Of a stretch of 64,000 bases of DNA, positions 9,365-19,320 are shown in pieces. The DNA is taken from NCBI GenBank assembly GCA_019116805.1, contig DXAV01000041.1, positions 1 through 64,000 on the forward strand, read 5' to 3'. The translations under genes were made by a program, and so were the position numbers. How positions within the stretch are numbered: position 1 is the first letter of the stretch; the number at the start of each line of letters is the position of its first letter. Under the pieces are notes generated by a model. That model did no database searches. It had not been told where the DNA came from and saw nothing but the letters and a program-made list of their open reading frames with translations. This stretch comes from Candidatus Bacteroides merdavium (GTDB taxonomy: Bacteria; Bacteroidota; Bacteroidia; Bacteroidales; Bacteroidaceae).

Positions 9365-9372
9365 TATCTTTG
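9365..9372 (+). promoter_or_regulatory. -7 box of the HTCS gene
   Basis: TATCTTTG matches TAnnTTTG. It lies inside the longest ORF version (start 9350) and 37 nt before the ATG at 9410, which argues for the downstream start. Confidence 0.5.
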
Positions 9373-9409
9373 GGGCATAAATGAACTTTTTACTCGATTG
9401 TGCGGCACT

Positions 9410-12400
9410 ATGAAACTACGATTGATTATCTTTTTTCTCTTTTCTGTTGCTGTTCTTCGGCCGGTCCTCTCACAGGCTGATGAACGTTTTTTCAGTAATT
9501 ACAATTATTACTATATCACCGAAAGCAGAGGAGTGCCTCATAGTTTCGTGGACGATATCATTTGCGACTCCGACGGTTTTATCTGGATGGCTACGCACAA
9601 TGGCATCGGAAGATATGACGGATATCAGGTGTTGAGTTTCAATACGCAAACGGAGCCGTTGAAGTTGAAGAATGGCTTTGTGCATAAGCTTTGCGAGGAT
9701 AATTTCCGGCGTTTGTGGATCGGTTCCGAAGGCGGGCTGGAGGTGCTTGACTTGGACACGTATTCCATCATTGATCCTCTCTCTTCCTTGAATGACACGT
9801 TGCGCCGGTTATCGGGTACTTACATCCATTCTTTGTATAAAGACAAGAAGGGTGATTTGTGGATATCTTGCGGCAATAATTTGTGGTGCCTGGAGCTGGA
9901 TGCGGATGGTGAGGTCAGAGATTACTATTGCTTGGCCCGGCCTTGCTCTTCGCCGGTCAAGGCGGTAATAGATGTGGGACATGCTATCTGTGCGGGATTG
10001 GACAATCAGGTGTATGTCTTGAGGAAGAAAGACGGGCACTTACTGGAGGCTGTACCTTTGTCGGACAGTCTGAAGCCTTTCAGTGAGGACTGGCGGATAT
10101 CTTGTATGCTCGAAGACGGGGACTTCCTTTGGATAGGGACGAACCGGGGACTCTTCAGATACAACGTGGCGACCCGCCTGATGCAGCGCTATCGTTACTC
10201 AACCCATCGCCCGGGGATGTTGAGTCAGGCGTATATTACGGACATTAAGATGACGGGACAGGGACATATTATTGTATCTACGCTGAATGGGATTAATGTC
10301 TATCACCGTGAAACGGATGAATTTTCGTTCATTCGCCAGAACAGTGCTTTGCGGGAAGGTACAATCAATTGCAATGCGATTGATTGTATTTATACGGATA
10401 GAGAAACAATCTGGCTCGGTACAGAGACGGGAGGAGTCAACCTGCTTTCTTTGAAACGACTTCAAACAAATCTGTGGTATCCGCCCCAAGTGTCTTTTAT
10501 GGCTGGAGAGAACTTCCCAGTCAATGCAATTTGTGAAGACGAGGCAGGAAATCTTTGGATCAGTATGTTGGAGAGAGGATTGGCTTGTTGGAATCCTGAA
10601 ACAAATGATTATAAAAGGTATCTGTTCTCGCCGAATGATCCTAATTCATTGACTAATAATACGATTAACGGACTTTTTGTTGATTCTGATCACCATCTGT
10701 GGGCCTATACCTGGGGTGTAGGTATTAACGAACTGGACTTGAACCGGATGGGAAACCGGAGTTTTCGGCGTTATACCCGTGAAGAATTTGCGACATTGAA
10801 GGGTGATTTTATTAGCAGTGCCTGTGAAGATGTAATCAACGGAGGGATTTGGTTTGGTTCCACGCGTGGGGTCTTGTTCTATGACAAGGCGACTAAAACC
10901 TTTGAACGCGTGTTGTTTGACGGCATTGAGAATGAGTTTGAGATGATTCCCGCTCTTTATGTGGATCGGAAGAGACGCCTATGGATAGGGACTACTCGGG
11001 GGTTGCTGATGCTTGATTTGTTTTCGTATGCCAGATCTCATAAGAATTTCAGATATACCTACTTTAAATATGAATTGGACGAACCGAAATCAATGAGATT
11101 GGAAAAAATCAACAGTATCTTGGAGGACGGAGAGGGGACTCTGTGGCTGGGAGGAAATGGAAGTGGTCTGTATAAAGTGTCTGAAAATGAACGGGGACAT
11201 TTTGATTTCATCAATTATACGGTACGGAACGGTTTGCCTGACAATACGGTTATTGGTATGACACGAGACGGACAGGGGAATTTATGGATTGTGACTCATG
11301 ACGGTATCTGTAAACTGAATGTGATGGCGATGTCTTTTACCAACTATACTGCGGGTGATGGTTTGCCGTTTACGCAGTATTCTTGGAATGGCATTCATTA
11401 TTCTTCCAGGTATGATCGGATTTATGTGGCTACCAATATGGGAATGTTGGTCATTCGTCCGGAAGAATTGGATTCTCCTTCTGTGGATCGGGTGGTTAAA
11501 CTGACTTCTTTGACGATTGCGGGCAATCCGATTTATCCGTCGAGTGGGGACTATCTGAAGCAGAACATTACAAAAGCGTCATCCATTACGTTGCATGAAA
11601 AAGAAAGCCGTTTTTCGATAGGGTTGGCAACGTGTGACTATGGAAGTAGAAATCGGATCCGATTTTCTTATCGGATGAAAGGTTATGAAAGGGAATGGAA
11701 TGAGACGAGGCCGGGGGATTGTGTCATCAGATATACAGCCGTACCACCGGGACATTATGTACTTCAGGTTTGCGCTACGAATGAGACTGGACAATGGTCT
11801 GGACAAGTGGCGGAGATAGATGTACGTATTATTCCTTATATATATAAGACTGGTTGGTTTTATGTAGGGGTAGTGGTTGTATCGTGTGTGTTGGCTTGGT
11901 GGTTCTATCGTTGGAAAACGAAACGTTATCGTGCGCAAAGGGCCGAATTGAAACAGAAAGTGGAAGAGCGTACGCAGGAACTGGCAGTACAGAACAGACA
12001 GTTGGAGGTGATGGCCGAGCAGGTAAAAGAGGCGACGGAGGAGAAAATAGCTTTCTTTACTAATATAACTCATGAGTTCAGGACTCCTGTGACGTTGATT
12101 CACGGCCCTATTGAGCATGCCTTGAAGGTGGTGAAGGATGAAGAGGTAAAGAAGCAGTTGGAGATTGCAGAGCGGAACTCTGGTTACTTGCTGTCTTTGG
12201 TGAATGAATTGATGGATTTCCGGAAACTGGATATGAACAAAGTGGTGTTGGATCGTAAAGCTTGTAATTTTGTAGAGTTCATTTCGGAACTGTTGTTGCC
12301 GTTTAAGGTTTTTGCAAGGGAACGTGGTATTGAAGTCTGTTTATATACTCATATTGATCATCCATGTGTACTGATAGATGTGGCCTACATGCGTAAGGCG

Positions 12401-13582
12401 TTGATAAATTTGGTGGCAAATGCCGTGAAGTTTACGCCGGACAACGGGCGTATTGATGTGTTTGTGGCAGCTATTCCCAAACGCGGTCAGGTGGGGCCAC
12501 AGCTTTATGTCAATGTCTGTGATACAGGATCTGGGATTGTTGAATCGGATATGGACAAGATTTTCGATCGTTTTTTCCAGTCTAAATCCAGCGAGAAGCA
12601 TCCGGTCTTTGGACAAAGTGGTACGGGAATAGGGCTCTTTTTGTGTAAACGGATTATTGAATTACATGGTGGTGTAATTTTTGCCCGTAACAATCAGGGG
12701 CGTGGTGCTTCTTTCCGGGTGCTTTTGCCTTTATTGCAGGCCGATTGTGAGTTGCTGCCTCAAAGTCCTGGCCATGTGGTGGAACACGAGCAAATGCAGA
12801 TGGAAGGCGAAGAAGGTGTTCATAAGGAAACGGTTCTTGTTGTGGAGGACAACAAGGATATGCGTGCCTATGTATGCACATTGTTGTCCAAGGATTATCG
12901 TGTATTGGAGGCAGAGCATGGAGAAGAGGCGCTTCGGATCGTTCAGAAACATACTGTGGATTTGATTGTGAGCGACTTGATGATGCCTGTCATGGATGGG
13001 ATGGAGCTATCTCGGCGTATTAAAGATAATCTGCTTACCTCACATATTCCCTTCCTGATGCTTACGGCTATTTCTTCGGATGTACAGGAAAAGAAAAGTT
13101 TCGAAATAGGCGTCGATGAATATATCTGTAAACCTTTTGATGAAGAGGTGTTTTTGTTACGCATTCGGAATATATTGAACTTGAGAAACCGTTATAAGAA
13201 GAGATTTTCTACAAGTGGTGATGTCGGTGAGCTGCATATCAAGGAAGAATCCAGAGATCAGGTGTTTGTTAACAAGGCTGTGGAGCTGATGAAAAAGAAT
13301 TATGCAAATTCGGAATACAACTTGGAATCTTTTGTCCGTGATATGGGGTATAGTAAAACATTGGTGAATTCCAAGATGCATGCATTGGTGGGACAACCAA
13401 TCGGACAGTTTATGAAAAATTATCGATTGAATGTGGCTCGACAGATGATGCAGGAAAGAAAAGGAGATATCAATGTTTCGGAGGTGGCCTATGCTGTCGG
13501 ATTTAATGATCCCAAGTATTTTACAAAATGCTTCAAGGAGTTTTTTGGTTATTTGCCTAGTCAGGAACTTAAAAAAGATTAA
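9410..13582 (+). CDS. Hybrid two-component system sensor/regulator (HTCS)
   Basis: A 1390-residue one-protein phosphorelay. A signal peptide is followed by a large periplasmic sensor of two-bladed propeller repeats (repeated LWIGT, GNLWI), a Y_Y_Y domain (about 745-810), one membrane span (about 815-835), a HisKA domain (phospho-accepting His in NITHEFRTP, near 885), HATPase_c (DTGSGI, GTGIGLFLCKRI), a receiver (Asp in SDLMMPVMDG, near 1188) and a C-terminal AraC-type DNA-binding domain. The start at 9410 gives a clean signal peptide and lies after a -7 box. HTCS proteins sense a specific oligosaccharide and switch on the adjacent PUL. The GH89-to-susC cluster (13.7-30.0 kb) is the likely regulon, since PUL 1 has its own sigma/FecR pair. 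Confidence 0.95.
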   Translation: MKLRLIIFFLFSVAVLRPVLSQADERFFSNYNYYYITESRGVPHSFVDDIICDSDGFIWMATHNGIGRYDGYQVLSFNTQTEPLKLKNGFVHKLCEDNFRRLWIGSEGGLEVLDLDTYSIIDPLSSLNDTLRRLSGTYIHSLYKDKKGDLWISCGNNLWCLELDADGEVRDYYCLARPCSSPVKAVIDVGHAICAGLDNQVYVLRKKDGHLLEAVPLSDSLKPFSEDWRISCMLEDGDFLWIGTNRGLFRYNVATRLMQRYRYSTHRPGMLSQAYITDIKMTGQGHIIVSTLNGINVYHRETDEFSFIRQNSALREGTINCNAIDCIYTDRETIWLGTETGGVNLLSLKRLQTNLWYPPQVSFMAGENFPVNAICEDEAGNLWISMLERGLACWNPETNDYKRYLFSPNDPNSLTNNTINGLFVDSDHHLWAYTWGVGINELDLNRMGNRSFRRYTREEFATLKGDFISSACEDVINGGIWFGSTRGVLFYDKATKTFERVLFDGIENEFEMIPALYVDRKRRLWIGTTRGLLMLDLFSYARSHKNFRYTYFKYELDEPKSMRLEKINSILEDGEGTLWLGGNGSGLYKVSENERGHFDFINYTVRNGLPDNTVIGMTRDGQGNLWIVTHDGICKLNVMAMSFTNYTAGDGLPFTQYSWNGIHYSSRYDRIYVATNMGMLVIRPEELDSPSVDRVVKLTSLTIAGNPIYPSSGDYLKQNITKASSITLHEKESRFSIGLATCDYGSRNRIRFSYRMKGYEREWNETRPGDCVIRYTAVPPGHYVLQVCATNETGQWSGQVAEIDVRIIPYIYKTGWFYVGVVVVSCVLAWWFYRWKTKRYRAQRAELKQKVEERTQELAVQNRQLEVMAEQVKEATEEKIAFFTNITHEFRTPVTLIHGPIEHALKVVKDEEVKKQLEIAERNSGYLLSLVNELMDFRKLDMNKVVLDRKACNFVEFISELLLPFKVFARERGIEVCLYTHIDHPCVLIDVAYMRKALINLVANAVKFTPDNGRIDVFVAAIPKRGQVGPQLYVNVCDTGSGIVESDMDKIFDRFFQSKSSEKHPVFGQSGTGIGLFLCKRIIELHGGVIFARNNQGRGASFRVLLPLLQADCELLPQSPGHVVEHEQMQMEGEEGVHKETVLVVEDNKDMRAYVCTLLSKDYRVLEAEHGEEALRIVQKHTVDLIVSDLMMPVMDGMELSRRIKDNLLTSHIPFLMLTAISSDVQEKKSFEIGVDEYICKPFDEEVFLLRIRNILNLRNRYKKRFSTSGDVGELHIKEESRDQVFVNKAVELMKKNYANSEYNLESFVRDMGYSKTLVNSKMHALVGQPIGQFMKNYRLNVARQMMQERKGDINVSEVAYAVGFNDPKYFTKCFKEFFGYLPSQELKKD

Positions 13583-13671
13583 AGTGACATTTGGAAGCTT
13601 TTAGATTAATTGATTGGACTATATTCTTCTCAAAGTTTTCTATTTTCCACTTACAGACAGATGAAAGTCTC

Positions 13672-13679
13672 TATATTTG
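13672..13679 (+). promoter_or_regulatory. -7 box of the GH89-acyltransferase-GH92 operon
   Basis: TATATTTG fits TAnnTTTG and lies 23 nt before the GH89 ATG, implying a short leader. No consensus -33 box is seen, as expected for an activator-dependent (HTCS) promoter. Confidence 0.5.
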
Positions 13680-13702
13680 TTGCATAATAGACAGAATGCA
13701 TC

Positions 13703-15862
13703 ATGAAGAACAAATTCGGCTTACTTTTTTTATTGGTGTCCGTATGGACTGTCCAATTGTTTGCCAGTCCAATTGACGGACTGCTTGAGAGAATAGATAA
13801 GGGCGCCTCGCGCAAGTTTGTCATTGAACTGAAAAAAAGCGAGAAGGATTTCTTTGAGCTTGATCAGAAAGGGGCGAAAGTGGTGGTTCGAGGTAATACC
13901 TATGTTAATATCGCTACGGGACTCAATTGGTATCTGAAATATTATGCAGGCATTCATCTCACTTGGAATGGTATGCAGGCCAAATTGCCTGAGGTGTTGC
14001 CGCCCGTTAAACAAAAATTACGCAAGGAAACAGATCTCAGCTTGCGTTATGACTTCAATTATTGCACCTATTCTTATACCATGGCTTTCTGGGATTGGGA
14101 ACGCTGGGAGAAGGAAATCGACTGGATGGCCTTACATGGCATTAATTTGCCATTGGCGGCTGTAGGTATGGAATGCGTATGGCGTAATATGCTTTTGAAG
14201 TTGGGCTATAGTAACGATGAGGTGAACCGTTTTATTGCCGGTCCGGCTTTTTTGGCCTGGTGGGCTATGAATAATCTGGAAGGCTGGGGAGGACCAAATC
14301 CTGACAGTTGGTATGCTCAGCAGGAAGCTTTGCAGAAAAAGATATTGAAACGGATGAAAGAATATGGCATTAAACCTGTTTTTCCTGGTTACAGCGGCAT
14401 GGTACCCCACGATGCCGATGAAAAGATGGGGCTTGACATTGAGAAACCTGAATTATGGAACGGTTTTGTACGTCCGGCCTTCTTACAGCCGACCGATGCT
14501 CGTTATTCCGAGATAGCTTCCCTCTATTATGCTGAACAGCAAAAACTTTTCGGTAAGGCAGACTACTATTCTATGGACCCCTTCCATGAATTGGAGAATG
14601 CCGATGAGGTGGATTTCGATGCAGCTGGAAAGGCTGTAATGACAGAAATGAAGAAGGTAAATCCGAAGGCTGTTTGGGTGGTACAAGGATGGACGGAAAA
14701 TCCGCGTCCAGAGATGATCAAGAACCTGAACAATGGCGATCTGCTTATCCTTGACCTTTTCAGTGAATGTCGTCCGATGTGGGGTATTCCTTCTATCTGG
14801 AAACGCGATAAGGGTTACGAACAGCACGACTGGTTGTTCTGTATGCTCGAGAATTTTGGCGGTAACGTTGGATTGCATGGACGTATGGATCAGTTGCTGA
14901 ACAATTTCTATTTGACTAAAAATAATCCGCTGGCGGCTCATTTAAAAGGTATTGGACTGACGATGGAAGGTTCGGAGAACAATCCGGTGATGTTTGAACT
15001 GATGTGCGAACTGCCTTGGCGGCCCGAGAAGTTCACCAAGGAAGAGTGGTTGAAGGACTATGTTTTTGCCCGCTATGGTGTACGTGATGAAAAGATTGAG
15101 CAGGCTTGGATGATCTTGGCCAACTCTATCTATAATTGTCCTTTCGGAAACAATCAACAGGGGCCTCACGAGTCCATTTTCTGCGGACGTCCTACTCTGA
15201 ACAATTTCCAGGCCAGCAGCTGGTCGAAGATGCAGAACTATTATGACCCCACCGTGACGGCTGAAGCAGCTGCTCTGATGGTGGAAGTGGCTGACAAATA
15301 TCGTGGTAACAACAATTTTGAATATGATTTGGTCGATATGGTACGTCAGGCCATTTCGGATGAGGCTCGTATTGTTTATAACCGAACTGTGGCAGACTTC
15401 AAGAGTTTTGATAAACGGAGTTTTGCCCGTGATTCCAAGCGTTTTCTTGATTTGCTGTTGATGCAGGATAGCCTGTTGGGTACACGTAGTGAATTCCGTG
15501 TGGGGCGCTGGATTCAGCAGGCCCGTAAATTGGGAAATACTTCTGAGGAGAAAGACCTTTACGAATGGAATGCCCGTGTACAGATTACAACATGGGGCAA
15601 CCGTACGTGCGCCGATGACGGTGGCTTGCGCGACTATGCTCACAAAGAGTGGAATGGCATTCTGCGTGATTTCTACTACATGCGCTGGTCGGCCTATTGG
15701 AAGACCTTGCAGGATCAGTTGGACGGTAAGCCGGAAGTGAAACTGGACTATTACGCTATGGAAGAGCCTTGGACGCGGGCCAAGAATCTCTATACGGCTG
15801 AACCTGAAGGTGATTGTATCGAAATGGCTAAAAAAGCTATCAAGTTGGTTCAGAATGATTAA
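13703..15862 (+). CDS. Alpha-N-acetylglucosaminidase, GH89 (NAGLU family)
   Basis: A 719-residue secreted enzyme (signal peptide 1-21) homologous across its length to human lysosomal NAGLU. Family landmarks are a non-catalytic N-terminal domain, the barrel motif DWMALHGINLPL, and two conserved Glu segments: E296 (DPFHELENADE) and E422 (GLTMEGSENNPV), the second matching the human catalytic E446 region. It removes terminal alpha-linked GlcNAc, which in gut substrates includes alpha-1,4-GlcNAc-capped mucin and heparan-type ends. It is the first gene of a tight plus-strand operon with an HGSNAT-like acyltransferase and GH92. It lacks the CBM32 tails found on clostridial GH89. Confidence 0.93.
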   Translation: MKNKFGLLFLLVSVWTVQLFASPIDGLLERIDKGASRKFVIELKKSEKDFFELDQKGAKVVVRGNTYVNIATGLNWYLKYYAGIHLTWNGMQAKLPEVLPPVKQKLRKETDLSLRYDFNYCTYSYTMAFWDWERWEKEIDWMALHGINLPLAAVGMECVWRNMLLKLGYSNDEVNRFIAGPAFLAWWAMNNLEGWGGPNPDSWYAQQEALQKKILKRMKEYGIKPVFPGYSGMVPHDADEKMGLDIEKPELWNGFVRPAFLQPTDARYSEIASLYYAEQQKLFGKADYYSMDPFHELENADEVDFDAAGKAVMTEMKKVNPKAVWVVQGWTENPRPEMIKNLNNGDLLILDLFSECRPMWGIPSIWKRDKGYEQHDWLFCMLENFGGNVGLHGRMDQLLNNFYLTKNNPLAAHLKGIGLTMEGSENNPVMFELMCELPWRPEKFTKEEWLKDYVFARYGVRDEKIEQAWMILANSIYNCPFGNNQQGPHESIFCGRPTLNNFQASSWSKMQNYYDPTVTAEAAALMVEVADKYRGNNNFEYDLVDMVRQAISDEARIVYNRTVADFKSFDKRSFARDSKRFLDLLLMQDSLLGTRSEFRVGRWIQQARKLGNTSEEKDLYEWNARVQITTWGNRTCADDGGLRDYAHKEWNGILRDFYYMRWSAYWKTLQDQLDGKPEVKLDYYAMEEPWTRAKNLYTAEPEGDCIEMAKKAIKLVQND

Positions 15863-15882
15863 CAGTTAAGGGTGAAAAGTTC

Positions 15883-16968
15883 ATGACTGAGGTTTTGGCA
15901 AAAAAAAGGTTGTTATCGCTTGACGTGTTGCGAGGTATCACTGTGGCAGGAATGATTGTGGTGAACAATGCAGGGGGAAAATTGTCGTATGATTCATTGC
16001 GCCACTCGGCATGGAATGGTATGACGCCTTGTGATCTGGTATTCCCTTTCTTCTTGTTCATCATGGGGATTTCGACTTATATAGCTCTTCGTAAATTCCA
16101 TTTTGAACCCTCAAGGGCCGTCGTGAAGAAGATTTTGAAACGTACCTTGCTCATCCTGCTGATAGGTGTTGCCATCCATTGGTTTGACTATATCTGTGAG
16201 GGCGATTTCCTACCCTTTGCTCATTTGAGACTGACAGGTGTATTGCAACGCATTGCACTATGCTATTGTGCAGTATCTTTTCTGGCTCTTTATCTGCCTC
16301 ATAGATGGATGGGCTGGATAGCAGGAATTGTATTGGCCGCTTATGGAATTGTGTTGCTTACGTTGAATGGCTATTTGCCCGATGAAACCAATTTGCTTTC
16401 CGTTATTGATCGTGCAGTGTTGGGTGCCGACCATTTATATCAGAAAAGCCCGATTGATCCCGAAGGTCTGTTCAGTACTTTGCCTTCTATAGCCCATACA
16501 TTGATAGGATTTTGTTGTGGTCGGTTGGTTATGGAATCTGATACGCTGGAAAAGAAGATCGTTGGACTTTTTGTGGTGGGCTTTCTGTTGATGTCTGTGG
16601 GTTTTCTGTTAACAGAAGCCTTGCCGTTGAACAAGCGTATATGGTCGCCTACTTTTGCTTTGACTACTTGCGGTTTGGCAGTCATGCTTCAGGCTACCTT
16701 GATGTACTATATTGACTATAAGGACAAACGACGCTGGTGTCGTTTCTTTGAGGTGTTTGGCGTTAACCCGTTGTTCTTGTATGTTCTGAGTGAAGCTTTA
16801 GCCATCGTAATTGGAGCTATAGGCATCAAGCTGCCCGTTTATAACGCAATCCATTTTTTTGTGTCAGATCCTTATCTGGCTTCTGCTGTTTATTCATTGT
16901 TGTTTATGCTGCTGATGGCTGTAGCTGGTTATCCATTGTATAGGAAGAAAATATATATCAAATTATGA
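15883..16968 (+). CDS. DUF5009/HGSNAT-like membrane acyltransferase
   Basis: A 361-residue polytopic membrane protein with about ten hydrophobic spans. The N-terminus (LLSLDVLRGITVAGMIVVNN) and the following NGMTPCDLVFPFFLFIMG are characteristic of the family that includes human heparan-alpha-glucosaminide N-acetyltransferase. The human enzyme acetylates terminal glucosamine so that NAGLU can then remove it. Here the gene follows a NAGLU homologue by 20 nt and overlaps the GH92 start by 4 nt (ATGA), so the pairing seen in human heparan sulfate breakdown is repeated in one operon. Acetyl transfer to a sugar amine at the inner membrane is inferred; other O- or N-acyl substrates are possible. 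Confidence 0.82.
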   Translation: MTEVLAKKRLLSLDVLRGITVAGMIVVNNAGGKLSYDSLRHSAWNGMTPCDLVFPFFLFIMGISTYIALRKFHFEPSRAVVKKILKRTLLILLIGVAIHWFDYICEGDFLPFAHLRLTGVLQRIALCYCAVSFLALYLPHRWMGWIAGIVLAAYGIVLLTLNGYLPDETNLLSVIDRAVLGADHLYQKSPIDPEGLFSTLPSIAHTLIGFCCGRLVMESDTLEKKIVGLFVVGFLLMSVGFLLTEALPLNKRIWSPTFALTTCGLAVMLQATLMYYIDYKDKRRWCRFFEVFGVNPLFLYVLSEALAIVIGAIGIKLPVYNAIHFFVSDPYLASAVYSLLFMLLMAVAGYPLYRKKIYIKL

Positions 16969-19292
16969 GACGGCCCGAATTAGTTGTATTGTTTCTTTTA
17001 ACACTCTGTTTATGCTTCCCGAGCGGTTGTACGGATGTACCTGGCGGAGTATCGCGTTTGTCCTATGTAGATACACGAGTAGGAACGGATGCCAGTATGA
17101 CACGGACTGCTGGCTTGTTCGGTAAAAATTCTGAAGAGTATGGACAGACTTTGCCTGCTGTCCTTGAACCCAACGGCATGAATTTTTGGACACCTCAGAC
17201 TCGCGATTCTGAAAAGAAGTGTATAGCTCCTTATTATTATCGGGATAGCCTTTTTCAAGGCTTTCGCAATTCTCATTGGATTGTAGGTGGCTGTACGCAA
17301 GACTATGGTTCTATGACGTTAATGCCGTTATATGAAACTTTGCGTTGCCAGGCCGATACCCGTGCCACACGTTTTTCCCATGCAGATGAAGTGGCCACAC
17401 CTGCCTATTATGCCGTGACCTTACCCGATGAAGGTATTCGTGCGGAGTTGACGGCCCGTTCGCGTACGGCTATTTTCCGTTTCACCTATCAGAAGGCTGG
17501 CAAGGCTTATCTGATAGTTACTCCTAATAGTGATGAAGGGCTGGGCTTTGTGCGCATTGATACAGTAAACGGCCGTATTTATGGTTATAATCCTGTTCAC
17601 CGCATCTATCAGGGCTGGGGAGAACCAGCAGGCTTTAGTGGACACTTTGTGGTGGAGCTTCAGAAGAAAATTAGCGGTTGTGGTACTTTTGCGGCAGATT
17701 CGTTGTTCGATGCCTCTTTGGAATTGGGAGATCGTCCGTTAATGGGGGCCTATGTGGCTTTTGAGGTGGAAGCTGGTGAGGAGGTATTGGTAAAAGCTGC
17801 TTCATCGTTTGTGGATGAGGCTGGAGCAGAACAGAATTTGCAGGCGGAGATACCTCATTGGAACTTTGAACAGGTACGTCGTGAATTGACAAATATTTGG
17901 GAACAGCGTTTCAATCTCATCCGGGTGGAGACCGATGACGAAGATGCGTTGGCTAAATTCTACGGTGCTTTCTATCGGGCCAGCTTCTTGCCACGTACGT
18001 TCAATGATGTGGATGGGCGTTATCCGGCTTTTGCAACAGGGGAACAAGTGATGCAGGTGACCGGGGAGCAGACGTATTACGATGATTATAGTCTGTGGGA
18101 TACGTATCGGGCTTTACATCCGCTGGTCAATTTGATTACTCCGCAGAGGGGTGGGGAGATGATGCAGTCGTTGGTTCGCAAATACGAACAAGGCGGTTGG
18201 ATGCCCATTTTCCCTTGCTGGAATAGCTATACGTCAGCTATGATTGGCGACCATGTGGCATCGGTGATAGCTGATGCATGGAACAAAGGAATCCGGAATT
18301 TTGATGCCAGCAAAGCGTATGAAGGTATGCGGAAGAATGCATTCGAACGTCCAGCCTCTTTGGCAGAATACCGTGACGGTATGGGACGTCGTGCGCTCGA
18401 TTCTTATTTGAAGTATGACTATATTCCCTTGGAGGATAGTGTGCTTGATGCATTCCATACACGTGAGCAAGTATCGCGTACTTTGGAATATGCTTACGAC
18501 GATTTTGCATTGGCACAGGTGGCGGCTGCTTTAGGGAAAACGGATGATTATAAAGCTTTGATGGATCGTGCTCGTAATTATCGTCATGTTATCGATCCTC
18601 GAACGGGTTATGCACAGGGACGCCATGCTGACGGAACTTTCTTGAACGACGATAACGCATTTCGTTTCACACGGTTTATTACCGAAGGGGCACCTTGTCA
18701 TTATACATGGTATGTTCCGCAAGATCCATATGGTCTGATGGAGCAGATGGGAGGCAAGGATAATTATGTTGTCAAGCTTGACTCCATGTTCAGTGAAGGT
18801 CGTTATTGGCATGGTAACGAACCTTGTCATCAAGTGGCTTTTATGTTCAATTATGCCGGGCAGCCGTGGAAGACGCAACGGGCCGTTCGCCATATTATGG
18901 ATACGGAATATCATAATGCGCCGGGCGGATTAGCCGGAAATGATGATGCAGGTCAAATGTCGGCATGGTATATGTTTGCGGCTATGGGATTTTATCCCGT
19001 TTGTCCAGGGACACCCTACTATATGCTGGCTAGTCCTTCTTTTAGTTTCGTTACACTCTGTCCGCAAGGAGGCCGTCCATTCACTATCAAAGCCGAGGGC
19101 GCTTCTGGGAAAAATATCTATATTCAGCGTGCTATGCTGAACGGACAACCTTATACCAAAAACTACTTGGACCATGCCGACATTGTGGAAGGTGGTACGT
19201 TGGAGCTGGAGATGGGTCCTGAACCCAATCGGGAGTGGGGTAGCTTGTTGAAGGATTGCCCGCCAGATGTGATGGAAGAAATTGAAAATTAA
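16965..19292 (+). CDS. GH92 alpha-mannosidase, lipoprotein form
   Basis: A 775-residue enzyme with a lipobox-like signal (CLCFPSGC, C23). The family landmarks are the N-terminal YVDTRVGT, the acid region with E574 (ITEGAPCHYTW), and the calcium/base region with D660-D661 (GNDDAGQMSAW). GH92 enzymes are calcium-dependent exo-alpha-mannosidases. The usual EG-x-x-WQY acid motif reads EGAPCHYTW here and differs from the second GH92 in this window (EGSSWEYS), so the two probably cut different linkages. It overlaps the acyltransferase stop by 4 nt and is translationally coupled to it. Confidence 0.9.
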   Translation: MRRPELVVLFLLTLCLCFPSGCTDVPGGVSRLSYVDTRVGTDASMTRTAGLFGKNSEEYGQTLPAVLEPNGMNFWTPQTRDSEKKCIAPYYYRDSLFQGFRNSHWIVGGCTQDYGSMTLMPLYETLRCQADTRATRFSHADEVATPAYYAVTLPDEGIRAELTARSRTAIFRFTYQKAGKAYLIVTPNSDEGLGFVRIDTVNGRIYGYNPVHRIYQGWGEPAGFSGHFVVELQKKISGCGTFAADSLFDASLELGDRPLMGAYVAFEVEAGEEVLVKAASSFVDEAGAEQNLQAEIPHWNFEQVRRELTNIWEQRFNLIRVETDDEDALAKFYGAFYRASFLPRTFNDVDGRYPAFATGEQVMQVTGEQTYYDDYSLWDTYRALHPLVNLITPQRGGEMMQSLVRKYEQGGWMPIFPCWNSYTSAMIGDHVASVIADAWNKGIRNFDASKAYEGMRKNAFERPASLAEYRDGMGRRALDSYLKYDYIPLEDSVLDAFHTREQVSRTLEYAYDDFALAQVAAALGKTDDYKALMDRARNYRHVIDPRTGYAQGRHADGTFLNDDNAFRFTRFITEGAPCHYTWYVPQDPYGLMEQMGGKDNYVVKLDSMFSEGRYWHGNEPCHQVAFMFNYAGQPWKTQRAVRHIMDTEYHNAPGGLAGNDDAGQMSAWYMFAAMGFYPVCPGTPYYMLASPSFSFVTLCPQGGRPFTIKAEGASGKNIYIQRAMLNGQPYTKNYLDHADIVEGGTLELEMGPEPNREWGSLLKDCPPDVMEEIEN

Positions 19293-19320
19293 TTATTAAT
19301 CATTATCATAGACCATAGAT

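Noticed and set aside
9350-9409. Upstream start of the HTCS gene
   Set aside because: The -7 box lies inside it, and the ATG at 9410 begins a clean signal peptide.
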